A stretch of DNA of 64,000 bases from Nonomuraea angiospora (lineage in GTDB: Bacteria; Actinomycetota; Actinomycetes; Streptosporangiales; Streptosporangiaceae). The position numbers and the translations under genes are program-made. Where the stretch lies: contig NZ_JADBEK010000001.1 of assembly GCF_014873145.1 (NCBI RefSeq), positions 1,736,001 through 1,800,000 of the forward strand, read 5' to 3'. Below the pieces are notes generated by a model, which worked only from the letters and a program-made list of their open reading frames with translations, ran no database searches and was not told the DNA's origin. Position 1 is the stretch's first letter; every line of letters begins with the position of its first letter. Below, in pieces: positions 36,186 through 44,870 of this stretch.

Positions 36186-37493
36186 TCACGCGGTCACGAA
36201 GGTCGTCACGCTTCGGGCGGGTAGCGTGACGGTGAAGGAACCGTTCGACACGCCGGTCCCGCTCTGGGGTGCGACGTTCCTGCTCGCGTCGGTCAGCCAG
36301 GACGAGACCCTGGACGCCGCGCTGTTCCTCAAGGTGAACTGCTGGCTCACCGCGGAGGTCCCCTTGTTGATGGCGACGATGACGACCGTCGAGCCACCCC
36401 GGTACGCCGACACGTAGACGTTCGACGCCGGGCTCGCCGTCGCCTCGATGCGCACGTATCCGGGGCGGACGAACCTGGCGAAGTGCGCCATGTTGGCGCC
36501 CCGCTTGCTGATCTGGCCGTCCTCACGCATGGGGCCGTAGCCGCGCCGGATGTACCACCAGATGTACGCCTGGAACTCCGCCTCCACCATCGCGCGGTGG
36601 ATGTGCTCCCCCACATCCAGCGCCTGGGGCCACAGGTCCGCCGAATCGCTGCTGTTGGGGTAGTAGACCTCGGTCATCCAGAGCTCCTTGCCCGCGCCCT
36701 TCTGCTTGAAGAGGGGGTAGGGGAAGTTCGCGAACGAGGTGCCGTAGAGGTGGGCCCCGATGATGTCCACGTTGGCGAGCGCCGCGGGGTCGTTGAGGAT
36801 CGGGTCCGACATGTTCTTCAGGTACTGGAAGGACTCGGGCGCGATGACCCTGGTGCCGATCGAGCCGGCGTTCTCCCGCAGGAACCGCACCATCTCGGCG
36901 GGAGTCCACCACGTCCAGTCATGGGCGTAATCGGGCTCGTTCTGCACCGAGATGCCGTACAGGTTCACCCCGTTGTTGCGCAGGTAGGTGGTGAAGTCGT
37001 TCAGGTGCTGGGCGTAGGCGCCGTACATGTCGTAACTGAGGCGTCTGGCGTTGGTCTGGCTGCCCCGGACGAAGGTCTCGACCATGCGGGCGGGGGGATT
37101 CCACGGCGAGGCGATGACGGTCGCCCCGAGCTCGATCGCTCGCCTGGCCGTCGCCACGTCACGGCCCCAGTCCGCCTGGTTCTCGGGGACGGGCATCCTC
37201 AGCACGGAGAACCCCAGCCGGCCCTCGCCGGTGCCGAACGCCGTCTCCCGCTGGGCGGCCGTCAGGTCGCCGATCCAGGCCGTGTGGGTCATGCCGCCGA
37301 AGCCTCGTATCGTCTGCCGCTGCACCGACGCATCGACGACCGCGGCGGCGGCCGACACGGTTGCGGCGCGCGAGGCCGCCGCGGCCGGCGTCGCGGCCGC
37401 GAGGACCGGCAGTGCCCCCATCGTCGCCAGGACGCTTCTCCGGCTCAGCGCCCCTCGCTCGCCGCCGACGGGCTCATTCCGACCTTGCGCCAT
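36186..37493 (-). CDS. Tat-exported GH30 (glucurono)xylanase/glucosidase
   Basis: The ATG at 37493 follows GAGGAGGAG. The 435-residue protein has a Tat signal (LSRRSVLATMGALPVLAA) and a GH30 domain: QTIRGFGGMTHTAW near residue 60, acid/base Glu in ISVQNEPDYAH and nucleophile Glu in LWMTEVYYP, then the side beta-domain to the C-terminus. The size and the WWTPAEM region suit subfamily 8-like xylanases of bacteria, which cut glucuronoxylan or arabinoxylan. No CBM is attached, unlike its neighbours. The upstream region holds a class A-like operator (one mismatch) at 37596. The 146 bp between its stop and the GH95 remnant show nothing. Confidence 0.92.
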   Translation of the reverse strand: MAQGRNEPVGGERGALSRRSVLATMGALPVLAAATPAAAASRAATVSAAAAVVDASVQRQTIRGFGGMTHTAWIGDLTAAQRETAFGTGEGRLGFSVLRMPVPENQADWGRDVATARRAIELGATVIASPWNPPARMVETFVRGSQTNARRLSYDMYGAYAQHLNDFTTYLRNNGVNLYGISVQNEPDYAHDWTWWTPAEMVRFLRENAGSIGTRVIAPESFQYLKNMSDPILNDPAALANVDIIGAHLYGTSFANFPYPLFKQKGAGKELWMTEVYYPNSSDSADLWPQALDVGEHIHRAMVEAEFQAYIWWYIRRGYGPMREDGQISKRGANMAHFARFVRPGYVRIEATASPASNVYVSAYRGGSTVVIVAINKGTSAVSQQFTLRNSAASRVSSWLTDASRNVAPQSGTGVSNGSFTVTLPARSVTTFVTA

Positions 37494-37595
37494 GTCTCCT
37501 CCTCTTGACTGTTGGAACGACCACACGCTTGTCTTCTCGAGCGGCTCGGATGACTTCGACGAGGCTCAAACAGGGACCATCTCGGAGCGCCGATT

Positions 37596-37607
37596 GTTCG
37601 CGCTAAC
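37596..37607. promoter_or_regulatory. Class A operator, one mismatch, upstream of GH30
   Basis: GTTCGCGCTAAC (GTTAGCGCGAAC on the minus strand) matches the class A dyad with one change. It lies 103 bp before the GH30 start. Confidence 0.5.
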
Positions 37608-37844
37608 ATCCCCAGGAAAGTAAAGCCCCTACTGCGGCCCGTCAACCGTTCACAGGGAAGAAACTTAACCAAGATCAAGACCGCTCCCGCAGCCATGTTG
37701 CTCTCCTCACGCGGGGACCGATGGAGAGCGGTGGGCCCTGTCGACGAGCACGAACGCAGACGGCCCACCGGCACGGCCACTCCAGAGGCCGCAAGTTAAC
37801 GCCCTGCGCGTCGCAAATTAGCCTGTTGCCAACCGGTAACTTCT

Positions 37845-37857
37845 GTGAAACTTTCAC
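37845..37857. promoter_or_regulatory. GTGAAACTTTCAC palindrome (class B)
   Basis: A perfect 13-bp palindrome with the class B core. It lies in the 583-bp gap 37494-38076 between divergent units; no gene in this gap can be supported. Confidence 0.55.
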
Positions 37858-38034
37858 TTGCACGGGCCGTACAGCGCGATCTCGTTGGAGGCGAAACTCC
37901 AGACGGGAAGGTATTCCGATGGCAACGCCCAGGTCGTCACGGGTGGCCCCTCGTTGACGACAGGTCGGACCCTCGGATGTACTCCGTGTCAACGCACTCA
38001 TCGGAGTAGACCACACAGCTCCGCAGGACCGAAT

Positions 38035-38046
38035 GTTAACGCTCAC
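38035..38046. promoter_or_regulatory. Class A operator, one mismatch, upstream of the CAZyme remnant
   Basis: GTTAACGCTCAC matches GTTAnCGnTAAC except for one base. It lies 31 bp before the GTG start at 38077. Confidence 0.45.
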
Positions 38047-38076
38047 AGCTCCGCATCCCCTGCTGAAAGGAAGCCG

Positions 38077-38768
38077 GTGTCCCTGAGCCGCAGGCAGTTC
38101 GGAAAGGCCGCCCTGACATCGGCCGCGCCGGCGCCCACCGGTGTGGCCGGCTTTGCCCGTGCGGCGTGGGCCGTCAGCCGGGACGGCCTGAACTGGACGC
38201 CCCTCAACCAGAACAACCCGGTCGTCACTCCGACCGCCGGGCAACAGGGCCCGCGCGATCCCCAGGTCTACCGCAACCCGCTCAGTTCCTCGTCGAGCGT
38301 CGCCGACCGCCAGGACGGGACCTTCCGGGTGACCTCATGAGCGGAATGTTATCGATAACGCACGGCGCCTTCCGGCCGTTGGCTGGACGACCAGAACCGC
38401 ACCCTGAGCTACCCGCGCTTCGTCGATGCCGACCGGCTGCCGTACGTCTTCCGGGCCAACCATCGCCTCTCCACCAGCGGCGCAATCCACCACTGGCGGT
38501 CCGTGCCAGACGGCGGGCGGCGTATCCAGAGCGTGGGCACCGGGATGGTGCTCGGTGTCACCGGCATGTCCACGGCCGATGGCGCGCTCGTCATCCGATG
38601 GGGCGATGCCGACCCCGCCGGCGGCTGCGCCGCGGGGTGGGCACCGCCTTCCGCATCCAGTGCGCCAACGGCGGCCGGGTCCTGGGCCTCGGTGGGACGG
38701 CCCAAGGCGCGCAGGTCGTGCTCGCCGACGACAACGGCCCGAACAACAACCTCTGGAGGTTCCTGTGA
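38077..38768 (+). pseudogene. Broken Tat-exported glycosidase-CBM13 gene
   Basis: A GTG at 38077 with GAAAGGAAG opens an 87-residue frame with a Tat-like start (SLSRRQFGKAALTSAAP) and a GH43/GH32-like entry (SRDGLNWTPLNQNNPVV; RDPQVYR), stopped at 38340. After an operator copy, other frames hold NRTLSYPRFVDADRLPYVFR, then RIQSVGTGMVLGVTGMSTAD and TAFRIQCANGGRVLGLGG to a stop at 38768: the end of a glycosidase with a ricin domain. At least one deletion and two frame changes are needed. Its last bases overlap the start of the next GH43 gene. Confidence 0.65.
38348..38359. promoter_or_regulatory. Perfect class A operator inside the broken gene
   Basis: GTTATCGATAAC is identical to the site at 28210, with shared flanks (TGTTATCGATAACGCAC). 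It lies in the middle of the remnant, so this piece was a promoter before the rearrangement. It may still serve the GH43 gene 406 bp downstream. Confidence 0.6.
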
Positions 38769-40786
38769 GGCGCGTGCTCGCGATGCTCTCGTCTCTGCTT
38801 CTCGTGGGCGTGTTCCTCACGGCCCCGGCGTCAGCAGCGACGGTCGACACCAACGCGTGGTACGTCCTGGTCAACCGCAACAGCGGCAAGGCCCTGGACG
38901 TCTACAACGCATCCACCGCCGACGGCGGCCGGATCACGCAGTGGACCCGTAACAACCAGAACCAGCAGCAATGGCAGTTCGTCGATTCCGGCGGCGGCTA
39001 CTACCGCCTCAAGTCCCGTAACAGCGGCAAGGTCCTGGACGTCAGCGGCTCCTCCACCGCCAACGGCGGCTCCGTCGTCCAGTGGGCCGACCACAACGGC
39101 ACCAACCAGCAGTGGCGCCTCGCCGACTCGGCAGGCGGCTACGTACGGCTGATCAACCGCAACAGCAGCAAGGCCCTGGAGGTCCAGGGCGCCTCCACCG
39201 CCGACGGCGCCAACATCGTCCAGTACGACGACTGGGGCGGCGACAACCAGCAGTGGCAGCTCGTCCCGGTCGGCAACGACCCGGCTCCGGGCGGCGACTA
39301 CACCAACCCGGTCGTCTGGCAGGACTTCGCCGACGGCGACATCATCCGGGTCGGCGACACCTACTACTACTCGGCCTCGACGATGCACTACTCGCCGGGC
39401 GCGCCGATCCTGCGCTCCTACAACCTGGTCGACTGGGAGTACGCCGGACATTCGGTCCCGAGGCTCGACTTCGACTCGGGCGCCTACGACCTCAACGGCG
39501 GCCGGGCGTACGTGAAGGGCATCTGGGCCTCGAGCCTCAACTACCGGCCCAGCAACAGCACCTACTACTGGATCGGCTGCGTCGAGTTCAACCGGACCTA
39601 CGTCTACACCGCCTCGGCCGTCGACGGCACGTGGACCAAGCGCTCGCAGATCAACAACTGCTACTACGACGCCGGCCTGCTGGTCGACACCAACGACACC
39701 ATGTACGTCGCCTACGGCAACAGCACCATCAGCGTCGCCCAGCTCTCGGCCGACGGGCTCAGCCAGGTGCGCGCCCAGCAGGTGTTCCAGACCCCGAGCG
39801 ACGTCGGCACCCTGGAAGGCTCCCGCTTCTACAAGCGCAACGGCTACTACTACATCTGGCTGACCCGGCCCGCCAACGGCCAGTACGTGCTCCGCTCCAC
39901 GTCGCCGTGGGGCCCGTACGAGATGCGGCAGGTCCTGCTCAACATGCCCGGCCCCATCTCCGGCGGCGGCGTCCCCCACCAGGGCGGGCTCGTCCAGACC
40001 CAGAACGGCGCCTGGTACTACATGTCGTTCGTCGACGCCTACCCCGGCGGCCGGGTCCCGGCGCTCGCGCCGATCACCTGGACCAACGACTGGCCGACCG
40101 TGCAGACCGTCAACGGCGGCTGGGGCGTCAACTACCCGAAGCCGAACATCCAGACCAGCCGGACCGTGGCGTCCATGATCGGCCCCGACACCTTCACCTC
40201 AGGCAGCCTCGGCCACCGCTGGGAGTGGAACCACAACCCCGACACCAGCCGCTTCTCTACCGGCGACGGCCTGCGCCTGCAGACCGCGACCGTCACCAAC
40301 GACCTCTACAACGCCCGTAACACTCTCACCCACCGCATCCAGGGACCGTCCTCGACGGCGACGATCGAGCTCGACTACTCGCAGATGGCCAACGGCGACC
40401 GCGCCGGGCTGGCCATGCTGCGCGACCAGTCGGCCTGGATCGGCGTCAAACGCGACAACGGCGTCAACCGGGTGGTGATGGCCAACGGGCTGACCATGAA
40501 CAGTTCGTGGCAGACCACCGGCACCGGCACCGAGGCGGCGAGCGCGAACATCTCGGGTGGCCGGCTCTGGTTGCGGGTCAACGCGGACATCCGGCCCGGC
40601 TCCGGCAGGCAGGCCCGCTTCTCCTACAGCACCGACGGCAGCACCTTCGTGAGCCTCGGCCCGGCCTTCACGTTGAACAACGCCTGGCAGTTCTTCATGG
40701 GCTACCGCTTCGGGATCTTCAACTACGCCACCCAGTCCCTCGGCGGAGCGGTGACCGTGCGCCGCTTCGACCTCACCACCCCCTGA
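38765..40786 (+). CDS. Secreted CBM13-GH43 beta-xylosidase/arabinofuranosidase
   Basis: The GTG at 38765 overlaps the upstream stop and follows TGGAGG. The 673-residue protein has a signal peptide ([23 protein letters not shown]), an N-terminal ricin trefoil (about 27-170, with repeats ending QQQWQFV, NQQWRLA and NQQWQLV), a GH43 five-blade propeller (about 180-480; [25 protein letters not shown] with the general-base Asp region, and [20 protein letters not shown] with the acid Glu) and a C-terminal beta-sandwich (about 485-673, [10 protein letters not shown]). This is the layout of GH43 enzymes with a xylosidase C2-type domain. Its trefoil is nearly identical to that of the next gene. Exo-action on xylan or arabinan oligomers is likely. 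Confidence 0.92.
   Translation: MRRVLAMLSSLLLVGVFLTAPASAATVDTNAWYVLVNRNSGKALDVYNASTADGGRITQWTRNNQNQQQWQFVDSGGGYYRLKSRNSGKVLDVSGSSTANGGSVVQWADHNGTNQQWRLADSAGGYVRLINRNSSKALEVQGASTADGANIVQYDDWGGDNQQWQLVPVGNDPAPGGDYTNPVVWQDFADGDIIRVGDTYYYSASTMHYSPGAPILRSYNLVDWEYAGHSVPRLDFDSGAYDLNGGRAYVKGIWASSLNYRPSNSTYYWIGCVEFNRTYVYTASAVDGTWTKRSQINNCYYDAGLLVDTNDTMYVAYGNSTISVAQLSADGLSQVRAQQVFQTPSDVGTLEGSRFYKRNGYYYIWLTRPANGQYVLRSTSPWGPYEMRQVLLNMPGPISGGGVPHQGGLVQTQNGAWYYMSFVDAYPGGRVPALAPITWTNDWPTVQTVNGGWGVNYPKPNIQTSRTVASMIGPDTFTSGSLGHRWEWNHNPDTSRFSTGDGLRLQTATVTNDLYNARNTLTHRIQGPSSTATIELDYSQMANGDRAGLAMLRDQSAWIGVKRDNGVNRVVMANGLTMNSSWQTTGTGTEAASANISGGRLWLRVNADIRPGSGRQARFSYSTDGSTFVSLGPAFTLNNAWQFFMGYRFGIFNYATQSLGGAVTVRRFDLTTP
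38838..39272 (+). repeat. CBM13 module, copy 1 of a recent duplication
   Basis: This segment codes for about 143 residues that differ from those coded at 40918-41350 at about 17 positions by my count. The flanking catalytic domains are unrelated (GH43 and GH62), so the module, probably with its signal region, was duplicated or homogenised by gene conversion. Confidence 0.8.
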
Positions 40787-40833
40787 CCGTCAGCAGTGGC
40801 AACTCGCCCGAGTCGGATGAATCGGAGCACATC

Positions 40834-42282
40834 GTGAAACACAGATCACTGGCCGTCCTCGCGACGCTGGCCGCCTTACTGGTGAGCCTGTTCGTCGCCA
40901 ACCAGCCCGCCAACGCCGCAACCGTCGACACCAACGCCTGGTACGTCCTGGTCAACCGCAACAGCGGCAAGGCCCTGGACGTCTACAACCTCTCGACCGC
41001 CGACGGCGGCCGCATCACCCAGTGGACCAGGAACAACCAGAACCAGCAGCAGTGGCAGTTCGTCGACTCCGGCGGCGGCTACTACCGCATCAAGTCCCGC
41101 CACTCCGGCAAGGTGCTCGACGTCTACAACCTGTCGACCGCCAACGGCGGCGCGATCGTGCAGTGGGCCGACGGCAACGGCACCAACCAGCAGTGGCGGC
41201 TGGCCGACAGCTCGGACGGCTACGTGAGGTTCATCTCGCGCCACAGCAACAAGGCCCTGGAGGTCCAGGGCGCCTCCACCGCCGACGGCGCGAACATCGT
41301 CCAGTACGACGACTGGGGCGGCAACAACCAGCAGTGGCAGCTCGTCCGGGTGGACGGCGGCGGCAACCCCGGTCAGTGCGATCTTCCGTCGACGTACCGC
41401 TGGACCTCGACGGGCCCGCTGGCGACCCCGAAGTCGGGTTGGGTCTCGCTCAAGGACTTCACCGTCGCCCCGTACAACGGCAAGCATCTCGTCTACGCCA
41501 CGACGCACGACACGGGCACGAGGTGGGGTTCGATGAACTTCAGCCCCTTCACCAACTGGTCCGACATGGCCTCGGCCAGCCAGAACACGATGTCCTCCTC
41601 CACCGTCGCGCCCACGCTCTTCTACTTCGCCCCGAAGAACATCTGGGTGCTCGCCTACCAGTGGGGCGGCACCGCCTTCTCCTACAGGACCTCCACCGAC
41701 CCCACCAACCCGAACGGCTGGTCATCACAGCAAGTGCTCTTCTCCGGAAGCATCTCCGGCTCCGGAACAGGCCCCATCGACCAGACGCTCATCGGTGACG
41801 ACACGAACATGTACCTGTTCTTCGCCGGCGACAACGGCAAGATCTACCGGGCCAGCATGCCCATCGGGAACTTCCCAGGCAGTTTCGGCAGCACCTCGAC
41901 GGTGATCATGAGCGACTCGACGAACAACCTGTTCGAAGCCGTCCAGGTCTACAAGCTCCAGGGCCAGAACAAGTACCTCATGCTCGTCGAGGCGATCGGC
42001 GCGCAGGGCCGCTACTTCCGCTCGTTCACGGCCACCAGCCTGAACGGTTCGTGGACGCCCCAGGCCGCCACCGAGAGCAACCCCTTCGCCGGCAAGGCCA
42101 ACAGCGGCGCCACCTGGACCAACGACATCAGCCACGGCGAACTGATCCGCGCCGGCGCCGATCAGACCATGACCGTCGACCCCTGCAACCTGCAACTGCT
42201 CTACCAGGGACGCAACCCCAGCTCCGGCGGAGACTACGGGCTCCTGCCCTACCGGCCGGGCCTGCTGACCCTGCAGCGCTGA
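40834..42282 (+). CDS. Secreted CBM13-GH62 alpha-L-arabinofuranosidase
   Basis: The GTG at 40834 follows CGGAG, 47 bp after the GH43 gene; co-transcription is likely. The 482-residue protein has a signal peptide to about residue 29, a ricin trefoil (30-172) and a GH62 domain (about 180-482): [40 protein letters not shown], with the family Asp in these strands, [47 protein letters not shown] and [13 protein letters not shown] with the acid Glu. GH62 removes single arabinofuranosyl groups from arabinoxylan. A strong hairpin follows the stop. Confidence 0.95.
   Translation: MKHRSLAVLATLAALLVSLFVANQPANAATVDTNAWYVLVNRNSGKALDVYNLSTADGGRITQWTRNNQNQQQWQFVDSGGGYYRIKSRHSGKVLDVYNLSTANGGAIVQWADGNGTNQQWRLADSSDGYVRFISRHSNKALEVQGASTADGANIVQYDDWGGNNQQWQLVRVDGGGNPGQCDLPSTYRWTSTGPLATPKSGWVSLKDFTVAPYNGKHLVYATTHDTGTRWGSMNFSPFTNWSDMASASQNTMSSSTVAPTLFYFAPKNIWVLAYQWGGTAFSYRTSTDPTNPNGWSSQQVLFSGSISGSGTGPIDQTLIGDDTNMYLFFAGDNGKIYRASMPIGNFPGSFGSTSTVIMSDSTNNLFEAVQVYKLQGQNKYLMLVEAIGAQGRYFRSFTATSLNGSWTPQAATESNPFAGKANSGATWTNDISHGELIRAGADQTMTVDPCNLQLLYQGRNPSSGGDYGLLPYRPGLLTLQR
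40918..41350 (+). repeat. CBM13 module, copy 2 of a recent duplication
   Basis: Partner of the copy at 38838-39272, about 88% identical at protein level. The three-fold internal repeat of the trefoil (each about 45 residues with a QxW end) is also visible. Confidence 0.8.
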
Positions 42283-42307
42283 TGACGTGACACGGATCCT
42301 GTGAACC

Positions 42308-42353
42308 GGGTCCTGGACGCGGCGGCTGGGAGTGTGCGCCGTGTCCAGGACCC
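42308..42353 (+). terminator. Long-stem hairpin after the GH62 gene
   Basis: GGGTCCTGGAC (42308-42318) and GTCCAGGACCC (42343-42353) pair perfectly over 11 bp, and the 24-base loop can pair further (GCGGC with GCGCC partly). It lies 26 bases past the GH62 stop and 42 bases before the next start. Confidence 0.75.
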
Positions 42354-42394
42354 ACGAACACCGCCGTCACCTACCTGCCCGAGGGAGACAACAG

Positions 42395-43759
42395 GTGAGA
42401 CCCGCCCTGCGCACGGTCCTGTGCACCGTGGGCCTGCTTCTGACGACCGTGCTGTTCCCGTCGGCGGCCAGGGCCGACAACCCGATCGTGCAGACCATCT
42501 ACACGGCCGACCCCGCACCGCTCGTCCACAACGGCCGCGTCTACGTCTACACCGGCCACGACGAGGACGGCTCCACGTACTTCACCATGCGGGACTGGCA
42601 CGTCTACTCCTCCTCGGACATGGCCAACTGGACCGACCACGGCTCTCCCATGAGCCTGGCCACCTTCGCCTGGGCCGACGCCAACGCCTGGGCCGGCCAC
42701 GTCACCCCGCGCAACGGCCGCTTCTACTGGTACGTGCCGGTCCGCGACCGCGCCACCGGTTCGATGGCCATCGGCGTCGCGGTCGCCGACAGCCCGACCG
42801 GGCCCTTCCGGGACGCCATCGGACGCCCGCTGGTCAACAACGGCGAGATCGACCCCAACGTCCTCATCGACGACAACGGCCAGGCCTACCTGTACTGGGG
42901 CAACCCTCGGCTCTGGTACGTCCGGCTGAACACCGACATGATCTCCTACTCCGGCAGCCCGACCCAGATCCCCCTCACCACCGCCGGCTACGGCACCCGC
43001 ACCGGCAACGCCAGCCGCCCGACCCTGTTCGAGGAAGCCCCCTGGGTCTTCAAGCGCAACGGCCTGTACTACAACGTGTTCGCCGCCGAATGCTGCTCGG
43101 AATTCATCGCCTACTCGACGGCCCCCAGCGCCACCGGGCCGTGGACGTACCGAGGGGCGATCATGCCCCGACAGGGAGGCAGCTTCACCAACCACGCCGG
43201 GATCGTGGACTTCAACGGCGGGTCGTACTTCTTCTACCACAACGGCGCCCTCCCCGGCGGAGGCGGTTTCACCAGGTCAGTGGCTGTGGAGAAGTTCACC
43301 TACAACGCCGACGGCACCATTCCCACCATCAACATGACCACCGCCGGACCGCCCCAGGTCGGCACGCTCAATCCGTTCGTCCGCCAGGAGGCCGAGACCA
43401 GCGCCTGGGCATCCGGGGTCGAGACCGAAGCCTCCGGCGAGGGCGGCATGAACGTGGGCTTCATCGAGAACGGCGACTACATCAAGGTCAAGGGCGTGGC
43501 CTTCGGCAACGGAGCCTCCTCCTTCACCGCCCGCGTCGCCTCGGGCACCGGCGGCGGCCGGATCGAGCTGCGGCTCGGCAGCGCCACCGGCACCCTCGTG
43601 GGCACCTGCACCGTCGCCGGCACCGGCGGCTGGCAGAACTGGACCTCGGTCACCTGCCCGGTGTCCGGCGCGACCGGCACCCGTGACCTCTACCTCCGCT
43701 TCGCCGGCGGCAGCGGCTACCTGCTCAACCTCAACTGGTGGCAGTTCACCAGCGGCTGA
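42395..43759 (+). CDS. Secreted GH43 glycosidase with CBM6
   Basis: The GTG at 42395 follows GAGGGAG. The 454-residue protein has a signal peptide (RPALRTVLCTVGLLLTTVLF ... ARA), a GH43 propeller (about 28-330) and a CBM6 (about 333-454). GH43 features: ADPAPLVHNGRVYVYTGHDEDG with the general-base Asp, NNGEIDPNVLIDDNGQAYLYWG with the middle Asp, and TLFEEAPWVFKRNGLYYNVF with the acid Glu. CBM6 starts FVRQEAETSAWASGV and ends LLNLNWWQFTSG. It resembles beta-xylosidase or arabinoxylan arabinofuranohydrolase forms. It is behind a terminator, so it needs its own promoter. Confidence 0.93.
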   Translation: MRPALRTVLCTVGLLLTTVLFPSAARADNPIVQTIYTADPAPLVHNGRVYVYTGHDEDGSTYFTMRDWHVYSSSDMANWTDHGSPMSLATFAWADANAWAGHVTPRNGRFYWYVPVRDRATGSMAIGVAVADSPTGPFRDAIGRPLVNNGEIDPNVLIDDNGQAYLYWGNPRLWYVRLNTDMISYSGSPTQIPLTTAGYGTRTGNASRPTLFEEAPWVFKRNGLYYNVFAAECCSEFIAYSTAPSATGPWTYRGAIMPRQGGSFTNHAGIVDFNGGSYFFYHNGALPGGGGFTRSVAVEKFTYNADGTIPTINMTTAGPPQVGTLNPFVRQEAETSAWASGVETEASGEGGMNVGFIENGDYIKVKGVAFGNGASSFTARVASGTGGGRIELRLGSATGTLVGTCTVAGTGGWQNWTSVTCPVSGATGTRDLYLRFAGGSGYLLNLNWWQFTSG

Positions 43760-43876
43760 CCAGGCGGAGATTTTACTCAACGGGCGGCGTTTCGATCGGC
43801 AACGCGGCGTCACGTTCCGTTACCCTCCCCACCGCGACCCTGCCCACCGCGGACCCCCACAGGAGAAGACCCGACG

Positions 43877-44716
43877 ATGCTGACCGACCCGTTGATGTCA
43901 GAACGGTTCCCGCGGACCTCGCGCTACAACCCGGACTGGATCCGCTCCAGCGTCAGCGGCGGGGCCAACTCGCTGTGGCTGGCCGAGTGGCTCACCGAGG
44001 CGATGTCGCTGGGCCCGGGCATGCGGGTGCTGGATCTGGGTTGCGGCCGGGGCGCCTCGTCGATCTTCCTGTACCGCGAGTTCGACGTGCAGGTATGGGC
44101 GGCCGACCTGTGGTTCAGCCCCGACGACCGGATGGAGCGCATCCGCGACGCCGGCGCCGAGCACGCGGCGTTCCCCATCCACGCCGACGCCCGGTCCCTG
44201 CCGTTCGCCGCGGGCTTCTTCGACGCGGTCGTCAGCATCGACTCGTTCGTCTACTACGGCACCGACGATCTGTACCTGAACTATCTGGCCAGGTTCGTCC
44301 GGCCGGGCGGCCAGATCGGCATCGCCGGTGCCGGCCTGACGCGGGAGATCGACGGGCCGACGCCCGAGCACCTGGCGGCGTGGTGGGAGCCGAGCATGGC
44401 CAACCTGCACTCGGCCGAGTGGTGGCGCCGCCACTGGGATCGCAGCGGCGTCGCCCACGTGGACGTGGCCGACACGATGAGCGACGGGTGGAAGTACTGG
44501 CTGGAATGGCAGCGGGCGATCGCGCCGGACAACCAGGTGGAGATCGACGCCCTGACCGCTGACGGCGGCCGCCACCTCGGCTATGTGCGCGCGGTCGCCC
44601 GTCGCCGGCCGGACGTCGCGCTCGACGAGCCCATCTCCTCCGTCCCCGTCACGTATGTCAAGCGGCCCCTGCACCGCCCCCGGAGGAGGGCCCAGAGGTT
44701 CGACGCCGGCATGTGA
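43877..44716 (+). CDS. SAM-dependent methyltransferase
   Basis: The ATG at 43877 follows AGGAGAAG. The 279-residue protein has motif I VLDLGCGRGASSIFL near residue 52, DLWFSPDD in the acidic-loop place, DAVVSIDSFVYYG in motif II and PGGQIGIAGAGLT in motif III. The C-terminal half (EHLAAWWEPSMANLHSAEWW) matches a subgroup of actinobacterial methyltransferases that resemble cyclopropane fatty-acid or small-molecule enzymes. The substrate is unknown. The 117 bp upstream has an A/T-rich promoter-like stretch (GTTACCCT near 43818). Confidence 0.85.
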   Translation: MLTDPLMSERFPRTSRYNPDWIRSSVSGGANSLWLAEWLTEAMSLGPGMRVLDLGCGRGASSIFLYREFDVQVWAADLWFSPDDRMERIRDAGAEHAAFPIHADARSLPFAAGFFDAVVSIDSFVYYGTDDLYLNYLARFVRPGGQIGIAGAGLTREIDGPTPEHLAAWWEPSMANLHSAEWWRRHWDRSGVAHVDVADTMSDGWKYWLEWQRAIAPDNQVEIDALTADGGRHLGYVRAVARRRPDVALDEPISSVPVTYVKRPLHRPRRRAQRFDAGM

Positions 44717-44870
44717 GGGATGCCCGCGCGCCCGGGTTGGCACCTCGCCGTTTCAGCACGTCGCGGTGCCGGCCCGAGGGCCTTCCCGCCGGCAACGCGG
44801 GGCCGGGCACGCCACGGAATGGACATATGATCTTTTCTGCTGGTGTTTGCCCGATTGTCGGAAGGCCTCC

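Noticed and set aside
37830..37840. AACCGGTAAC as a further operator of the 12464 LacI protein
   Set aside because: Only half of the AACCGGTT palindrome is present and no second copy is near.
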